Notes: generated by a model from the sequence alone, not told the origin. Positions 1-7,757 are shown, counted from the stretch's first letter. The stretch is DNA of 8,284 nucleotides from Deltaproteobacteria bacterium (GCA_020355145.1 CP070660.1:853779-862062), one strand, 5' to 3'. A program made the numbers and translations.

Positions 1-1728
1 AATAGTTAAACCATTTACCTGGCCTATAACTTCCCCTTTTGTCTGGATATTGAGGGTCTCTTCCTCGATCATCTCCTGGACTTTCACCTCCATGAGATTT
101 GATCTCTGTCTCTTTTCTTCAATAGCCCTCTCGATATCACTTGATTCAATAGAGCCTCTACCCCGTTGCCTGGCCCAGAAGTTGGCCTCTATCACTAAAT
201 CCTTTACTTCTGGCAATCTCAGTGACATTTTTCGCTGGTTTCCCACTAGCTCAGATGTATGCTCTATTATCCTGGCCAGACCCTTTTTTTCAATTTCCAA
301 TAGATGTTCCTCTTCACATACCTTGGCGATATAAGAGAGATAGTTTTTGATCTGTTTTTTGCTCTTTTTTATATTATCATCAAGCTGGGCCTTGACCTTG
401 AACATCTTCTTAAAATCGCTGTCGAGGGAGTAGAGAAGATAATATATATAGGGGTCGCCTATCAATACCACCTTGATATTTAGGGGAACAGGAATGGGTT
501 TTAAGGTCTTTGTTGATATAAATCCTATCTCTTCTGCCAGGTCTTCAATCCTAATCTCCTTATTTTTGATCGCCCTCTTAAGGGCATTCCAAGATCCAAG
601 GCTTCGCAGCAAATCGATGGCCTTGATAATTAGGTAACCGCCATTCGCCCTATGAAGGGCCCCGGGTCTAATCATGGTAAAATCCGTAAGCAGGGTGCCA
701 AACTGTGACTGCTTCTCTGTCCTACCAAAGAGATTAGGATAGGTAGGGTTGGTTTCGATTATAACTGGGGCCCCCTTTAATTTCGAGTTGTCAATAAAGA
801 CATTCACCTCATAGCGGGTGAATGAGAACTCGATTTGGGGCCAAAAAAATGGGCCTTGATGGATTGCCTGCCTTTGTTTGAAACTATCTATGTTAAGGAT
901 AATGTCATCCTTCATCCCTTTGAGATAATCTAATACCTCTGGCAGATCCCTATATTTTATCTCAAGCTCCTCTATTAGGTGTCCAACACGGTAAAGGGCT
1001 ATCTTATTGTCAAGACCCTTGATCTTGTCTTTCAATCCCCTATCCAGGCTCCTGATGGACCTCATTGTGGCCTTCATCTCTTTCTGCAGTTCTTGGCTTA
1101 CCTTCTGGAGCTTTTTTCTTTCCTTTCCTGGCAGTGCACCGATGGTTTCCTCATCCATTGGTTTGCCATCCTTTGATGGCATAATCATCATTCCCACCTG
1201 ACTAATATTCAGGACAAATCCCTCCTTGTTTACCCTTTTTTCCAACCTGGAGATCAACTCGTTCCTCTTGGTATTAAATATCTTGGATATGGCCTCCCTT
1301 TCCTTATTATAGTCCTCACTTTCAAAGACATCCTGTATCTCTGTCTTAACCTCTTCTATGAACTCAGTGATGTCCTTTTTTAATCTTAGGCCCATACCTC
1401 TTTTCAATTTAAGAAACCTCGGCGTATCTGGTTCCTGAAAATTAAACACATAGCACCAGTCACAGGGTAGTGGATCTTTTTTGGCTATTCTCTCAATGTA
1501 TGTCTTGGCGATAAAGGTCAGACCGGTCCTATCTGGTCCGGCTACATATAGATTATAGTCATTTCTCGGCATCTTGAGCCCAAATTTAATGCCCTTTACT
1601 GCCTTATCCTGGGCCACCAATAATTGCATCCTTTTGTTTATATCTCTAGTAGATTGGACACCAAGGGAATCTGGGTTACACAATCCCCGGAGCCTTTTTA
1701 ACGCAACTTCCTTGGATTTTCCATCCAT
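1..1728 (-). CDS. Lon-like ATP-dependent protease (COG1067/LonB-type), N-terminal 576 residues, partial
   Basis: This minus-strand frame is open from ATG at 1728 to the left edge and gives exactly 576 residues without a stop. It is a cytoplasmic AAA+ protease of the Lon-like type found in many bacteria. Residues 64-71 (GPDRTGLT) sit where the P-loop belongs. Residues about 110-290 are a long, charged, largely helical insertion. Residues 327-374 carry the family hallmark stretch: NPTYPNLFGR, then QFGTLLTDFTMIRPGALHRA, then GGYLIIKAIDLL at the Walker B position. MFKVKAQLDD (442-451) and the following helices resemble the AAA+ lid. The last residues (GEVIGQVNGLTI) are the usual entry into the Lon protease domain, so the catalytic Ser-Lys pair lies off-window. 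The start is supported by an AAGGGG ribosome site (complement of 1735-1740) six bases upstream. The P-loop lacks the usual basic residue (Leu70) and the Walker B strand lacks an acidic residue directly after it (Lys369). Family assignment is firm; substrate is unknown. The gene is divergent from the fatty-acid operon. Confidence 0.88.
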   Translation of the reverse strand, partial: MDGKSKEVALKRLRGLCNPDSLGVQSTRDINKRMQLLVAQDKAVKGIKFGLKMPRNDYNLYVAGPDRTGLTFIAKTYIERIAKKDPLPCDWCYVFNFQEPDTPRFLKLKRGMGLRLKKDITEFIEEVKTEIQDVFESEDYNKEREAISKIFNTKRNELISRLEKRVNKEGFVLNISQVGMMIMPSKDGKPMDEETIGALPGKERKKLQKVSQELQKEMKATMRSIRSLDRGLKDKIKGLDNKIALYRVGHLIEELEIKYRDLPEVLDYLKGMKDDIILNIDSFKQRQAIHQGPFFWPQIEFSFTRYEVNVFIDNSKLKGAPVIIETNPTYPNLFGRTEKQSQFGTLLTDFTMIRPGALHRANGGYLIIKAIDLLRSLGSWNALKRAIKNKEIRIEDLAEEIGFISTKTLKPIPVPLNIKVVLIGDPYIYYLLYSLDSDFKKMFKVKAQLDDNIKKSKKQIKNYLSYIAKVCEEEHLLEIEKKGLARIIEHTSELVGNQRKMSLRLPEVKDLVIEANFWARQRGRGSIESSDIERAIEEKRQRSNLMEVKVQEMIEEETLNIQTKGEVIGQVNGLTI

Positions 1729-1870
1729 AGGCTTCCCCTTTTATAGTCTTATTGTTACCAAATTTCTGCATTCCTTATCAACCCTTCTTTTAAATTGCAA
1801 GCCATTATTTAGGTGGTGTCTGTTACAATGAACCACTGGCTACAGACTGCTGGCATTTTCACAAATTTGT

Positions 1871-1899
1871 TTGACTTAAATTTTTGCGGGTGATAGTTT
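1871..1899 (+). promoter_or_regulatory. Candidate sigma-70-type promoter of the fad operon
   Basis: TTGACT (1871-1876, five of six matches to TTGACA) is followed after 17 bases by TAGTTT (1894-1899). The -10 match is weak, but it is preceded by TG at 1891-1892 in extended -10 spacing. Transcription would start near 1906, at the edge of the inverted repeat at 1908-1927, a classic place for repression. An alternative -10, TATACT at 1938-1943, matches the consensus better but has no good -35 at the right distance; there the repeat would lie upstream of the -10. Confidence 0.45.
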
Positions 1900-1907
1900 T
1901 CATAAAA

Positions 1908-1927
1908 ATGAATGAGGATTCATTCAT
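1908..1927. promoter_or_regulatory. FadR-like (TetR family) operator, 20-bp inverted repeat
   Basis: Two perfect 8-base arms, ATGAATGA and TCATTCAT, flank the 4-base centre GGAT. As recalled, the FadR (YsiA) box of Bacillus subtilis, which controls beta-oxidation genes including fadNAE, has TGAATGA and TCATTCA arms around a 4-base spacer; this site reproduces both arms and the spacing. It lies about 80 bases before the fadN start and just after the predicted promoter, so a bound repressor would block initiation or early elongation. In the known system long-chain acyl-CoA releases the repressor. The regulator gene is not in the window, so the identity of the binding protein is inferred from the site and the operon it precedes. 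Confidence 0.7.
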
Positions 1928-1946
1928 TGTCTTTTTCTATACTAAC

Positions 1947-1962
1947 CAGCCTTCCAGGGCTG
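1947..1962 (+). other. Small hairpin in the fadN 5' leader
   Basis: CAGCC (1947-1951) pairs with GGCTG (1958-1962) around a 6-base loop, with one possible extra G-U pair inside. If transcription starts near 1906 the hairpin lies in the untranslated leader, about 30 bases before the ribosome site. No U-tract follows, so it is not an intrinsic terminator. It could be a leader-stabilising stem or chance. Confidence 0.3.
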
Positions 1963-1992
1963 CGTATAGATGTTGAATGATTGTAGGGAGAC

Positions 1993-1999
1993 AAGGAGG
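1993..1999 (+). promoter_or_regulatory. Ribosome binding site that decides the fadN start
   Basis: AAGGAGG lies seven bases before ATG at 2007, which is ideal spacing. An in-frame ATG at 1977 would add ten residues (MIVGRQGGLS), but it has no ribosome site of its own and its codons would run through this motif. The start is therefore placed at 2007, directly before the Rossmann strand (MYRAIKRCGVIGAG), as usual in this family. Confidence 0.9.
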
Positions 2000-2006
2000 T
2001 TTATCT

Positions 2007-4439
2007 ATGTATAGGGCTATCAAGAGGTGTGGGGTGATTGGAGCTGGGGTGATGGGGGCGACTATTGCAGCTCAATTAGCCAATGTGGGCATCCAGGCAA
2101 TTCTTCTTGATATTGTACCTACTGAATTGACAGATGATGATAAGAAAAGGGGGCTTACCAAGGAGAGCAGGGAATTCAGAGATAAATTGGCACAGGGCGG
2201 ATTAGACATGGCGCTGAATTCAAAACCAGCATCATTTTATGTACCAGAAAATGCCAGGCTTATCACCATCGGCAACATGGAAGACAATATGGGATGGTTG
2301 AGCGATGTGGACTGGATCATCGAGGCAGTGGTGGAAAGGCTGGACATCAAAAAGGACGTTTTTGAAAGGATTGAGGCGGTCTTGAAGCCTGGAACCATTA
2401 TTACATCCAATACCTCCGGGATATTGGCCAAATCTATGTGTGAAGGGAGGTCTGAGAATTTTCGAAGGCATTTTGCCATTACCCATTTTTTCAATCCCCC
2501 GAGATATATGAGACTTCTGGAGATCTTACCAGGGCCTGACACGCTTCCTGAAGTTATTCAGATCTTGGCCGAGACGTGTGAGAAGGGCCTTGGAAAAGGG
2601 GTTGTGTATGCCAAGGATACGCCAAATTTTGTAGCCAACCGGATAGGGGTCTATGGCATGTTTTGTGTGTTGAAGGCGATGATGGACCTGGGATTGACCA
2701 TAGAAGCTGTGGACGCGCTGACCGGACCTGTGGTAGGCAATGCCAAGAGTGCGTCCTTCAGGACAGCAGATCTGGTCGGCCTTGATACCATACTTCATGT
2801 AGCAGACAATGTTTACGAAGGAGCGCCCAACGATGAAAGGCGGGAGATGTTCAAGGCCCCCGATTTTATTAGAAAGATGATTGAGAGGGGGCTTCTCGGT
2901 GAGAAGACAAGGCAGGGGTTTTATAAGAAGACAGAGGACAGTGAAGGCAATAGGGTGATACTTTCCCTGGATTACAATACTTTAGAGTATAGCCCCCAGG
3001 AAGAGGTGAAGCTGGCTTCATTGGAAGCGGCTAAAAACATCTCAGGGACCTTTGAAAGGCTCAAGTCGCTTTATTATGCTGATGACGTTGCAGGGCAGTT
3101 CACCTTTCGTACCTTGACAGAAGACCTAACCTACTCAGCCAACCGGATTCCTGAAATCGCTGACGATATTGTGAATGTGGATAACGCCCTGAAGTGGGGT
3201 TTTGGCCGGGAGATGGGACCTTTTGAGACCTGGGATGCCATTGGGGTATCTAAATCTGTGGCGAAAATGAAGGAGGCGGGATACCAGATCCCGATCTGGG
3301 TCCAGGAGATGCTCGAAGGCGGAAAGGAGTCTTTTTACAAGAGAGAGGCCGGGAAGCTCTGTTTCTATGATCTGACATCCAAGGATTACAGGGACCTTCC
3401 GGTCAAGCCAGGGTTTATCCTTTTGCCTTCTCTCAAGGATCTGGAAAAGGAGGTGGCCGGGAACAAGGGTGCCAGCCTTATCGACATCGGCGACGGGGTT
3501 GCCTGCTTGGAATTTCATACCAAGATGAATGCCATAGGTGATGATATTATTACCATGCTCATCAAATCGGTCGACATAGTGAGCAGGGATTTCCAGGGCC
3601 TGGTGATTGCCAACCATGCTGATAATTTCTCCGTGGGGGCCAACCTGTATATGCTTCTGTTCGCAGCCCAGGAGGAGGAGTGGGATGACCTGGAGTGGGC
3701 AGTCAAGACATTTCAGGACGCATTGATGAAGCTGAAATATTTAGACAGGCCTGTTGTTGCCGCGCCAGCAGGAATGGCCCTTGCAGGTGGATGTGAGATC
3801 TGCCTGGCCGCAGATCGGGTCCGCTATGCCGCAGAGACCTACATGGGTCTGGTGGAGGGTAGTGTCGGTTTAATCCCTGCTGGCGGAGGGACCAAGGAGT
3901 TGCTCTTACGCAATACGGAACACCTTTTCGAGGTACAAAAGGAAGGACTCTATCCAAGACAGATAGAATTGATGCCCTTTATCGCCAGGGCCTTTGAGAC
4001 TATTGCCATGGCAAGGGTATCCACATCCGGTCCAGAGGCGGTGAAACTCGGTTACCTGAGACCGACAGATAAAATGACCGTTAACCGAGATTTTCTGATA
4101 GAAGATGCTAAAAAGATGGTTCTGGCTATGAATATGGAGGGCTATACCCCGCCCCAGCCAAGGGATGACATCCGTGTGGCCGGTGAAGATACCCTTGCCA
4201 TGATAAGGCTTGCCCTCTGGACATTGCATGAGCAAGGCTATGCTACTGATCATGATGTGACTGTGGCAACTAAGGTGGGCTATGTCCTGTGCGGTGGGAA
4301 TCTGCTCAAAGATACCAAGGTGAGCGAGCAGTACCTCCTGGATCTGGAAAGGGAGGCCTTTGTGAGCCTGTGTGGTGATCCAAAGACCCAGGCCAGGATT
4401 CAGCACATGCTGAGCACAGGTAAACCGCTGAGGAATTGA
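2007..4439 (+). CDS. fadN: FadN-type fused 3-hydroxyacyl-CoA dehydrogenase / enoyl-CoA hydratase
   Basis: This 810-residue cytoplasmic enzyme hydrates trans-2-enoyl-CoA and oxidises the resulting 3-hydroxyacyl-CoA with NAD+. The dehydrogenase comes first, with the NAD-binding loop GAGVMG at 12-17, SNTS at 134-137, catalytic His160 in HFFNPP, Glu172 and NFVANRIG at 207-214. GNAKSASFRTADLVGLD (244-260) is typical of FadN. A second dehydrogenase C-terminal repeat includes WGFGREMGPFETWD (397-410). The hydratase domain spans about 490-690: FSVGANL (541-547), ALAGGCE (591-597) and EGSVGLIPAGGG (617-628). Gly544 and Gly594 fit the oxyanion hole, and Glu597 and Glu617 match the two crotonase catalytic glutamates. 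All expected active-site residues are present. This order is opposite to Escherichia coli FadB and matches B. subtilis FadN. It is first in the operon behind the FadR-like operator. The residues after about 690 form the family's C-terminal extension. Confidence 0.93.
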   Translation: MYRAIKRCGVIGAGVMGATIAAQLANVGIQAILLDIVPTELTDDDKKRGLTKESREFRDKLAQGGLDMALNSKPASFYVPENARLITIGNMEDNMGWLSDVDWIIEAVVERLDIKKDVFERIEAVLKPGTIITSNTSGILAKSMCEGRSENFRRHFAITHFFNPPRYMRLLEILPGPDTLPEVIQILAETCEKGLGKGVVYAKDTPNFVANRIGVYGMFCVLKAMMDLGLTIEAVDALTGPVVGNAKSASFRTADLVGLDTILHVADNVYEGAPNDERREMFKAPDFIRKMIERGLLGEKTRQGFYKKTEDSEGNRVILSLDYNTLEYSPQEEVKLASLEAAKNISGTFERLKSLYYADDVAGQFTFRTLTEDLTYSANRIPEIADDIVNVDNALKWGFGREMGPFETWDAIGVSKSVAKMKEAGYQIPIWVQEMLEGGKESFYKREAGKLCFYDLTSKDYRDLPVKPGFILLPSLKDLEKEVAGNKGASLIDIGDGVACLEFHTKMNAIGDDIITMLIKSVDIVSRDFQGLVIANHADNFSVGANLYMLLFAAQEEEWDDLEWAVKTFQDALMKLKYLDRPVVAAPAGMALAGGCEICLAADRVRYAAETYMGLVEGSVGLIPAGGGTKELLLRNTEHLFEVQKEGLYPRQIELMPFIARAFETIAMARVSTSGPEAVKLGYLRPTDKMTVNRDFLIEDAKKMVLAMNMEGYTPPQPRDDIRVAGEDTLAMIRLALWTLHEQGYATDHDVTVATKVGYVLCGGNLLKDTKVSEQYLLDLEREAFVSLCGDPKTQARIQHMLSTGKPLRN

Positions 4440-4740
4440 ACCTAGGGTCTCCGCCCCAATTGGGGTATTGGCCTGCTCTGGCGCGACTTGCCTGGAATAC
4501 GCTATTGTCGCTGTAGTATTTAGGAAGCGGAGTCTGTGGAGTTCCGTCCTTGCAAGCCATGTCTGGGCAGGGAGGAATGGAATGTTGGAGTGATGGGTTT
4601 ATAAGGAATAAAGGGCTTTTTCCGCTTTTACTGCCCATTACCCCAGGTAAATGGCCTAAAGGCATTGTCACTAGAAGGACCATGATTTCAATGAATTGCA
4701 CGATTGCGGGACGTAAATTATTTAGAGGGAGGGCAATATC
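4440..4740 (+). other. 301-base gap inside the fad operon, no convincing gene
   Basis: A 64-codon frame (4550-4744) overlaps the thiolase start, but it has no convincing homology and an unlikely composition, so I do not call it. The stretch contains a perfect 12-base palindrome, CCCCAATTGGGG (4454-4465), with no T-tract after it. It also contains a weak promoter-like pair, TTGTCA (4665-4670) and TTCAAT (4687-4692), 16 bases apart, which could drive fadA and fadE separately. The ribosome site of fadA, GGGAGG (4727-4732), ends the region. No tRNA, insertion sequence or clear terminator was seen. It may be a relic of a lost gene, an internal control region or a leader element. Confidence 0.5.
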
Positions 4741-5925
4741 ATGAGAGAAGCCGTGATTGTTGCCGCCTGCAGAACAGCAGTCGGAAAGGCCCCTCGAGGA
4801 ATACTGAAGGATACTCGCCCGGAGCAGATGGGAACTGCTGTGCTGGGTGATCTGCTGAAAAGGACAGGGGACCTGGATCCCATGCTCATTGATGATGTGA
4901 TTATTGGATGTAGCTTTCCTGAGGCCACCCAGGGGCTCAACCTGGGACGCGTCCTGGTGATGTCTATGGGCTGGCCTGATCGTATTCCAGGCATGACAGT
5001 AAACAGATTTTGTTCCTCTGGGCTCCAGGCTATTGCCATTGGCGCTGAAAAGATCATGTGCGGTTTCTCAGATGTGGTAATAGCCGGCGGAGTGGAGAAC
5101 ATGAGCCAGATCCCTATGGGGGGAAGTATGATGTATCCCAACCCAGCTTTGGTAGATATGAGACCGGGCGGATTTACTGGTATGGGACTCACTGCCGAAA
5201 ATGTGGCAGAGAAGTACAATATCAGCCGTGAGGAACAGGATGAATTCGGAGCCAGGAGTCAACAAAAGGCTGAGGCTGCTATTAAGGCCGGTCGGTTCAA
5301 GAGTCAGATTGTTCCCTTGAAGGTCAAAAGGCAAAGGCAATTGCCTAACGGGCATTTTGAGTTCGAAGAGGTGATCTTTGATACAGACGAGGGCATGCGC
5401 CCGGGTACAACAAAGGAGGGTATCGCCCATCTTAGGCCGGCCTTCAAACCAGACGGCACAGTGACGGCCGGGAATTCCTCTCAGACAAGCGATGGAGCAG
5501 CAGGGGTTGTGCTCATGTCCAAGGACAAGGCCAAGGAGTTGGGCCTGAATCCCATGGCCACCTTCCGGTATCATGCCGTTGAGGGCTGTGAGCCGGAATA
5601 CATGGGTGTGGGACCGTCGGTGGCTGTTCCCAAGGTGCTCAAGATCGCCGGCATGACCCTTGATCAGATGGAATTGATTGAGCTGAACGAGGCATTTGCC
5701 GCCCAGTCCATCTATTGTATTAGGAAGCTGGGGATGAATGAGGAGATTACCAACGTGAATGGAGGTGCCATTGCCTTAGGTCATCCCTTGGGATGCACAG
5801 GAGCGAAATTGACAACCCAGCTTGTCTATGAGATGCAGGAGAGAGGGCTTCGGTGGGGATTGGTCACCATGTGCATCGGGTTTGGCATGGGGGCCGCCGC
5901 GATCTTTGAGATAGAGGATTATTAA
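4741..5925 (+). CDS. fadA: Acetyl-CoA C-acyltransferase (3-ketoacyl-CoA thiolase), FadA type
   Basis: This 394-residue cytoplasmic thiolase cleaves 3-ketoacyl-CoA with free CoA into acetyl-CoA and an acyl-CoA two carbons shorter, the last step of beta-oxidation. Its length is normal for the family. The nucleophile Cys91 is in [11 protein letters not shown] (87-97), [11 protein letters not shown] is at 245-255, NEAFA at 316-320, His348 in [15 protein letters not shown] (341-355) and the acid/base Cys378 in CIGFGMGAA (378-386). All catalytic residues are therefore intact. The start has GGGAGG eight bases upstream. It follows fadN by 301 bases and precedes fadE by 20, so it is at least co-transcribed with fadE. 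The position between fadN and fadE supports a degradative role over a biosynthetic acetoacetyl-CoA thiolase, although sequence alone separates these poorly. Confidence 0.93.
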   Translation: MREAVIVAACRTAVGKAPRGILKDTRPEQMGTAVLGDLLKRTGDLDPMLIDDVIIGCSFPEATQGLNLGRVLVMSMGWPDRIPGMTVNRFCSSGLQAIAIGAEKIMCGFSDVVIAGGVENMSQIPMGGSMMYPNPALVDMRPGGFTGMGLTAENVAEKYNISREEQDEFGARSQQKAEAAIKAGRFKSQIVPLKVKRQRQLPNGHFEFEEVIFDTDEGMRPGTTKEGIAHLRPAFKPDGTVTAGNSSQTSDGAAGVVLMSKDKAKELGLNPMATFRYHAVEGCEPEYMGVGPSVAVPKVLKIAGMTLDQMELIELNEAFAAQSIYCIRKLGMNEEITNVNGGAIALGHPLGCTGAKLTTQLVYEMQERGLRWGLVTMCIGFGMGAAAIFEIEDY

Positions 5926-5930
5926 TTGAA

Positions 5931-5937
5931 GAAGGAG
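5931..5937 (+). promoter_or_regulatory. Ribosome binding site that places fadE at a TTG start
   Basis: GAAGGAG ends eight bases before TTG at 5946, the normal distance. The in-frame GTG at 5937 overlaps the last base of this motif, so it could not use it. No ATG lies nearby in frame; the next methionine codons are well inside the conserved region. The rare TTG start is therefore preferred. Confidence 0.8.
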
Positions 5938-5945
5938 TGAGAAAA

Positions 5946-7739
5946 TTGGCAAAGGAAAGGCTTTTTAAAGGCGGGGAGTTCTTAATTACGGATGCCCAAC
6001 CGGAGGAGGTGTTTACCCCCGAGGATTTCACCAAGGAACAGCGAATGATAGCTAAGTCCGCCGAGGAATTCGGGGTAGGGGAGATTGACCCGAGGAGGGA
6101 TGAGCTTGAGGAGCTAAACCCGGAATTGGTCAAGACCTTGTTAAGAAAGGCAGGGGAACTTGGCTTTCTCTCTGCGGACATGCCTGAGATTTATGGGGGA
6201 TCAGACCTGGATAAGGTCAGCGCTACCTTGATTACCGAGTGGCTCAGCCGGGGATCTTCGGGATTCTTCGTGGCCCACGGCGTGCAGACAGGTATTGGGA
6301 GTCTCCCTCTTGTGCTCTTTGGGTCACCAGAGCAGAAGAAGAAATATCTCCCGAAACTGGCCACCGGGGAGCTAATCGGTGCCTATGCCCTAACCGAACC
6401 GGAGCACGGTTCCGATGCACTTGGGGCAGAGACTACTGCCGTATTATCGGAAGATGGAAAATATTATATATTGAATGGGCAAAAACAGTTCATATCCAAT
6501 GCAGGTTTTGCTGATCTCTTCATCACCTATGCCCAGGTTGACGGGACCCAATTTACCAGTTTTATCGTGGAGCGTAAATGGGATGGTGTCTCGGTGGACG
6601 AGGAAGAGAAAAAGATGGGTGTCCATGGCAGCTCAACCCGATCTGTCATCTTCCAGGATGTCAAGGTCCCGATAGAAAATCTCTTGGGAGAGATAGGCCG
6701 AGGCCATGTGGTTGCCCTTAATACGCTCAATATTGGCAGATACAAGCTGGCGGCATCCACGGTGGGAGGAGGCAAGCTTCTGATTGCCGGGGCAGTGAAA
6801 TATGCCAAGAATAGAATCCAGTTTGGGAAACCAATCTGCGAATTTGGCCTGATAAAACATAAGATCGCTGAGATGGTTATTAAGACCTATGTAAGTGAGA
6901 GTATGGTCTATCGCACTGCGGGTCTACTTGATCTGGCCTTAGAGGGAATTGACCCTTCTAAAGAGGATGCGGGTCAGAAGACAGCTAAGGCCCTAAGGGA
7001 ATATGCCTTAGAGTGTTCCATAAATAAAAACTTCGGTTCGGAGATGCTTGATTATGTGGCAGATGAATGCGTGCAGATTATGGGCGGTTATGGTTATATC
7101 CAGGACAACCCGGTGGAGTGCGCTTATAGGGATTCCAGGATCAACCGCATCTGGGAAGGGACCAATGAGATTAATCGTCTTTTGATTGTAGATACACTTA
7201 TGAGGGCGGCCATGAAGGGGGAGCTTCCCCTTCTTCAGGTTATCAAAAAGGTGGCGGGAGGGCTTCTCAGCTACAAGCCGGAGATGGGTGTGGAAGAGGA
7301 AGTTCTGGAGAAGGAGCGGAAAATGGTGGCTATGGCAAAGAAGATAGGCCTCCTGGCCGCTGGCGCGGCCGTCCAAAAATACATGGATAGGCTTGGAGAT
7401 GAACAGGAGATTGTTGCACTGATAGCTGATATTATCATCCAGATCTTTGCCATGGAGAGTGCCTACTTGAGGACCCTGAAAAAGATACAAAGAGGGGGCG
7501 AGGAGAAATCGACAATACATATTGCTGCCACCCAGGTTTATATCAATGATTCATTCCCCCAGGTGGATATGATGGCAAGACAGGTCTTTGCTGCTGTTAG
7601 CGAGGGTGAAGAGCTCAGAACCCAGTTAATGGGCCTGAAAAAATTGGCCCGCTTTGCCCCGATAAACACCATTGCCCTTAGGAGAGAAGTTGCAGATAGC
7701 ATTATTCCCGCTGCACGCTATAACCTGACTCAGGCCTGA
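5946..7739 (+). CDS. fadE: Acyl-CoA dehydrogenase, long FadE/VLCAD-like type
   Basis: This 597-residue FAD enzyme oxidises acyl-CoA to trans-2-enoyl-CoA and passes electrons to electron-transfer flavoprotein, the first step of the cycle. The N-terminal helical domain includes FTPEDFTKEQRMIA (23-36). The middle beta domain carries YALTEPEHGSD (147-157) and LNGQKQFISNAGFAD (176-190), which bind flavin and substrate. The C-terminal helical domain has QIMGGYGYI (377-385) and RINRIWEGTNEINR (398-411), where Glu404 fits the catalytic base. A further 160 or so residues follow, as in very-long-chain dehydrogenases and in B. subtilis FadE (about 594 residues), which suggests long-chain substrates. The start is TTG at 5946; a GTG three codons earlier is less likely because of its ribosome-site spacing. 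It lies 20 bases after fadA. The electron-acceptor genes are not in the window. Confidence 0.92.
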   Translation: MAKERLFKGGEFLITDAQPEEVFTPEDFTKEQRMIAKSAEEFGVGEIDPRRDELEELNPELVKTLLRKAGELGFLSADMPEIYGGSDLDKVSATLITEWLSRGSSGFFVAHGVQTGIGSLPLVLFGSPEQKKKYLPKLATGELIGAYALTEPEHGSDALGAETTAVLSEDGKYYILNGQKQFISNAGFADLFITYAQVDGTQFTSFIVERKWDGVSVDEEEKKMGVHGSSTRSVIFQDVKVPIENLLGEIGRGHVVALNTLNIGRYKLAASTVGGGKLLIAGAVKYAKNRIQFGKPICEFGLIKHKIAEMVIKTYVSESMVYRTAGLLDLALEGIDPSKEDAGQKTAKALREYALECSINKNFGSEMLDYVADECVQIMGGYGYIQDNPVECAYRDSRINRIWEGTNEINRLLIVDTLMRAAMKGELPLLQVIKKVAGGLLSYKPEMGVEEEVLEKERKMVAMAKKIGLLAAGAAVQKYMDRLGDEQEIVALIADIIIQIFAMESAYLRTLKKIQRGGEEKSTIHIAATQVYINDSFPQVDMMARQVFAAVSEGEELRTQLMGLKKLARFAPINTIALRREVADSIIPAARYNLTQA

Positions 7740-7746
7740 GGTTTTT
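7722..7746 (+). terminator. Weak terminator candidate overlapping the fadE stop
   Basis: AACCT (7722-7726) can pair with AGGTT (7739-7743), and the interval contains the perfect palindrome CTCAGGCCTGAG (7729-7740). Five T residues end the structure (7742-7746). The pairings compete and each stem is short, so this is a marginal intrinsic terminator. Confidence 0.3.
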
Positions 7747-7757
7747 CCTTCTCCTTT

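Larger units (their letters stand above)
1729..2006. promoter_or_regulatory. Divergent intergenic control region between the Lon-like gene and the fad operon
   Basis: This 278-base A/T-rich stretch separates two divergently transcribed genes and holds no convincing gene. Rightward signals are listed separately: a TTGACT promoter, the FadR-like inverted repeat, a small hairpin and the fadN ribosome site. A perfect 10-base palindrome (ACAAATTTGT, 1861-1870) abuts the -35 element and could be a second protein site, though it may be chance. For the leftward Lon-like gene I see a good ribosome site but only weak promoter-like hexamers. The separation leaves room for one regulator to affect both directions, but the sequence does not show this. 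Confidence 0.75.

Noticed and set aside
979..1831. Plus-strand frames across the Lon-like gene and its upstream region
   Set aside because: The minus strand encodes a continuous conserved protease here; the plus-strand frames are hydrophobic chance translations.
4454..4465. CCCCAATTGGGG as an intrinsic terminator after fadN
   Set aside because: The stem would be only four base pairs with a four-base loop and no T-tract follows.
4643..4654. 12-base match (CCAGGTAAATGG) to the complement of positions 11-22
   Set aside because: A few 12-base matches are expected by chance in a window of this size, and one copy is simply codons of the conserved GQVNGL motif of the protease.
3135..4701. Several minus-strand frames of 60-166 codons opposite fadN and the following gap
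   Set aside because: They lie antisense to a gene with intact catalytic motifs, show no recognisable domains and lack ribosome sites; they are shadows of codon bias.
4550..4744. 64-codon plus-strand frame between fadN and fadA
   Set aside because: It overlaps the fadA start and ribosome site, lacks a clear ribosome site of its own, and has a Trp/Cys/Met-scattered composition typical of chance frames.
7008..7520. 170-codon minus-strand frame opposite fadE
   Set aside because: It is antisense to the conserved C-terminal half of the acyl-CoA dehydrogenase, with no motif or start signal.
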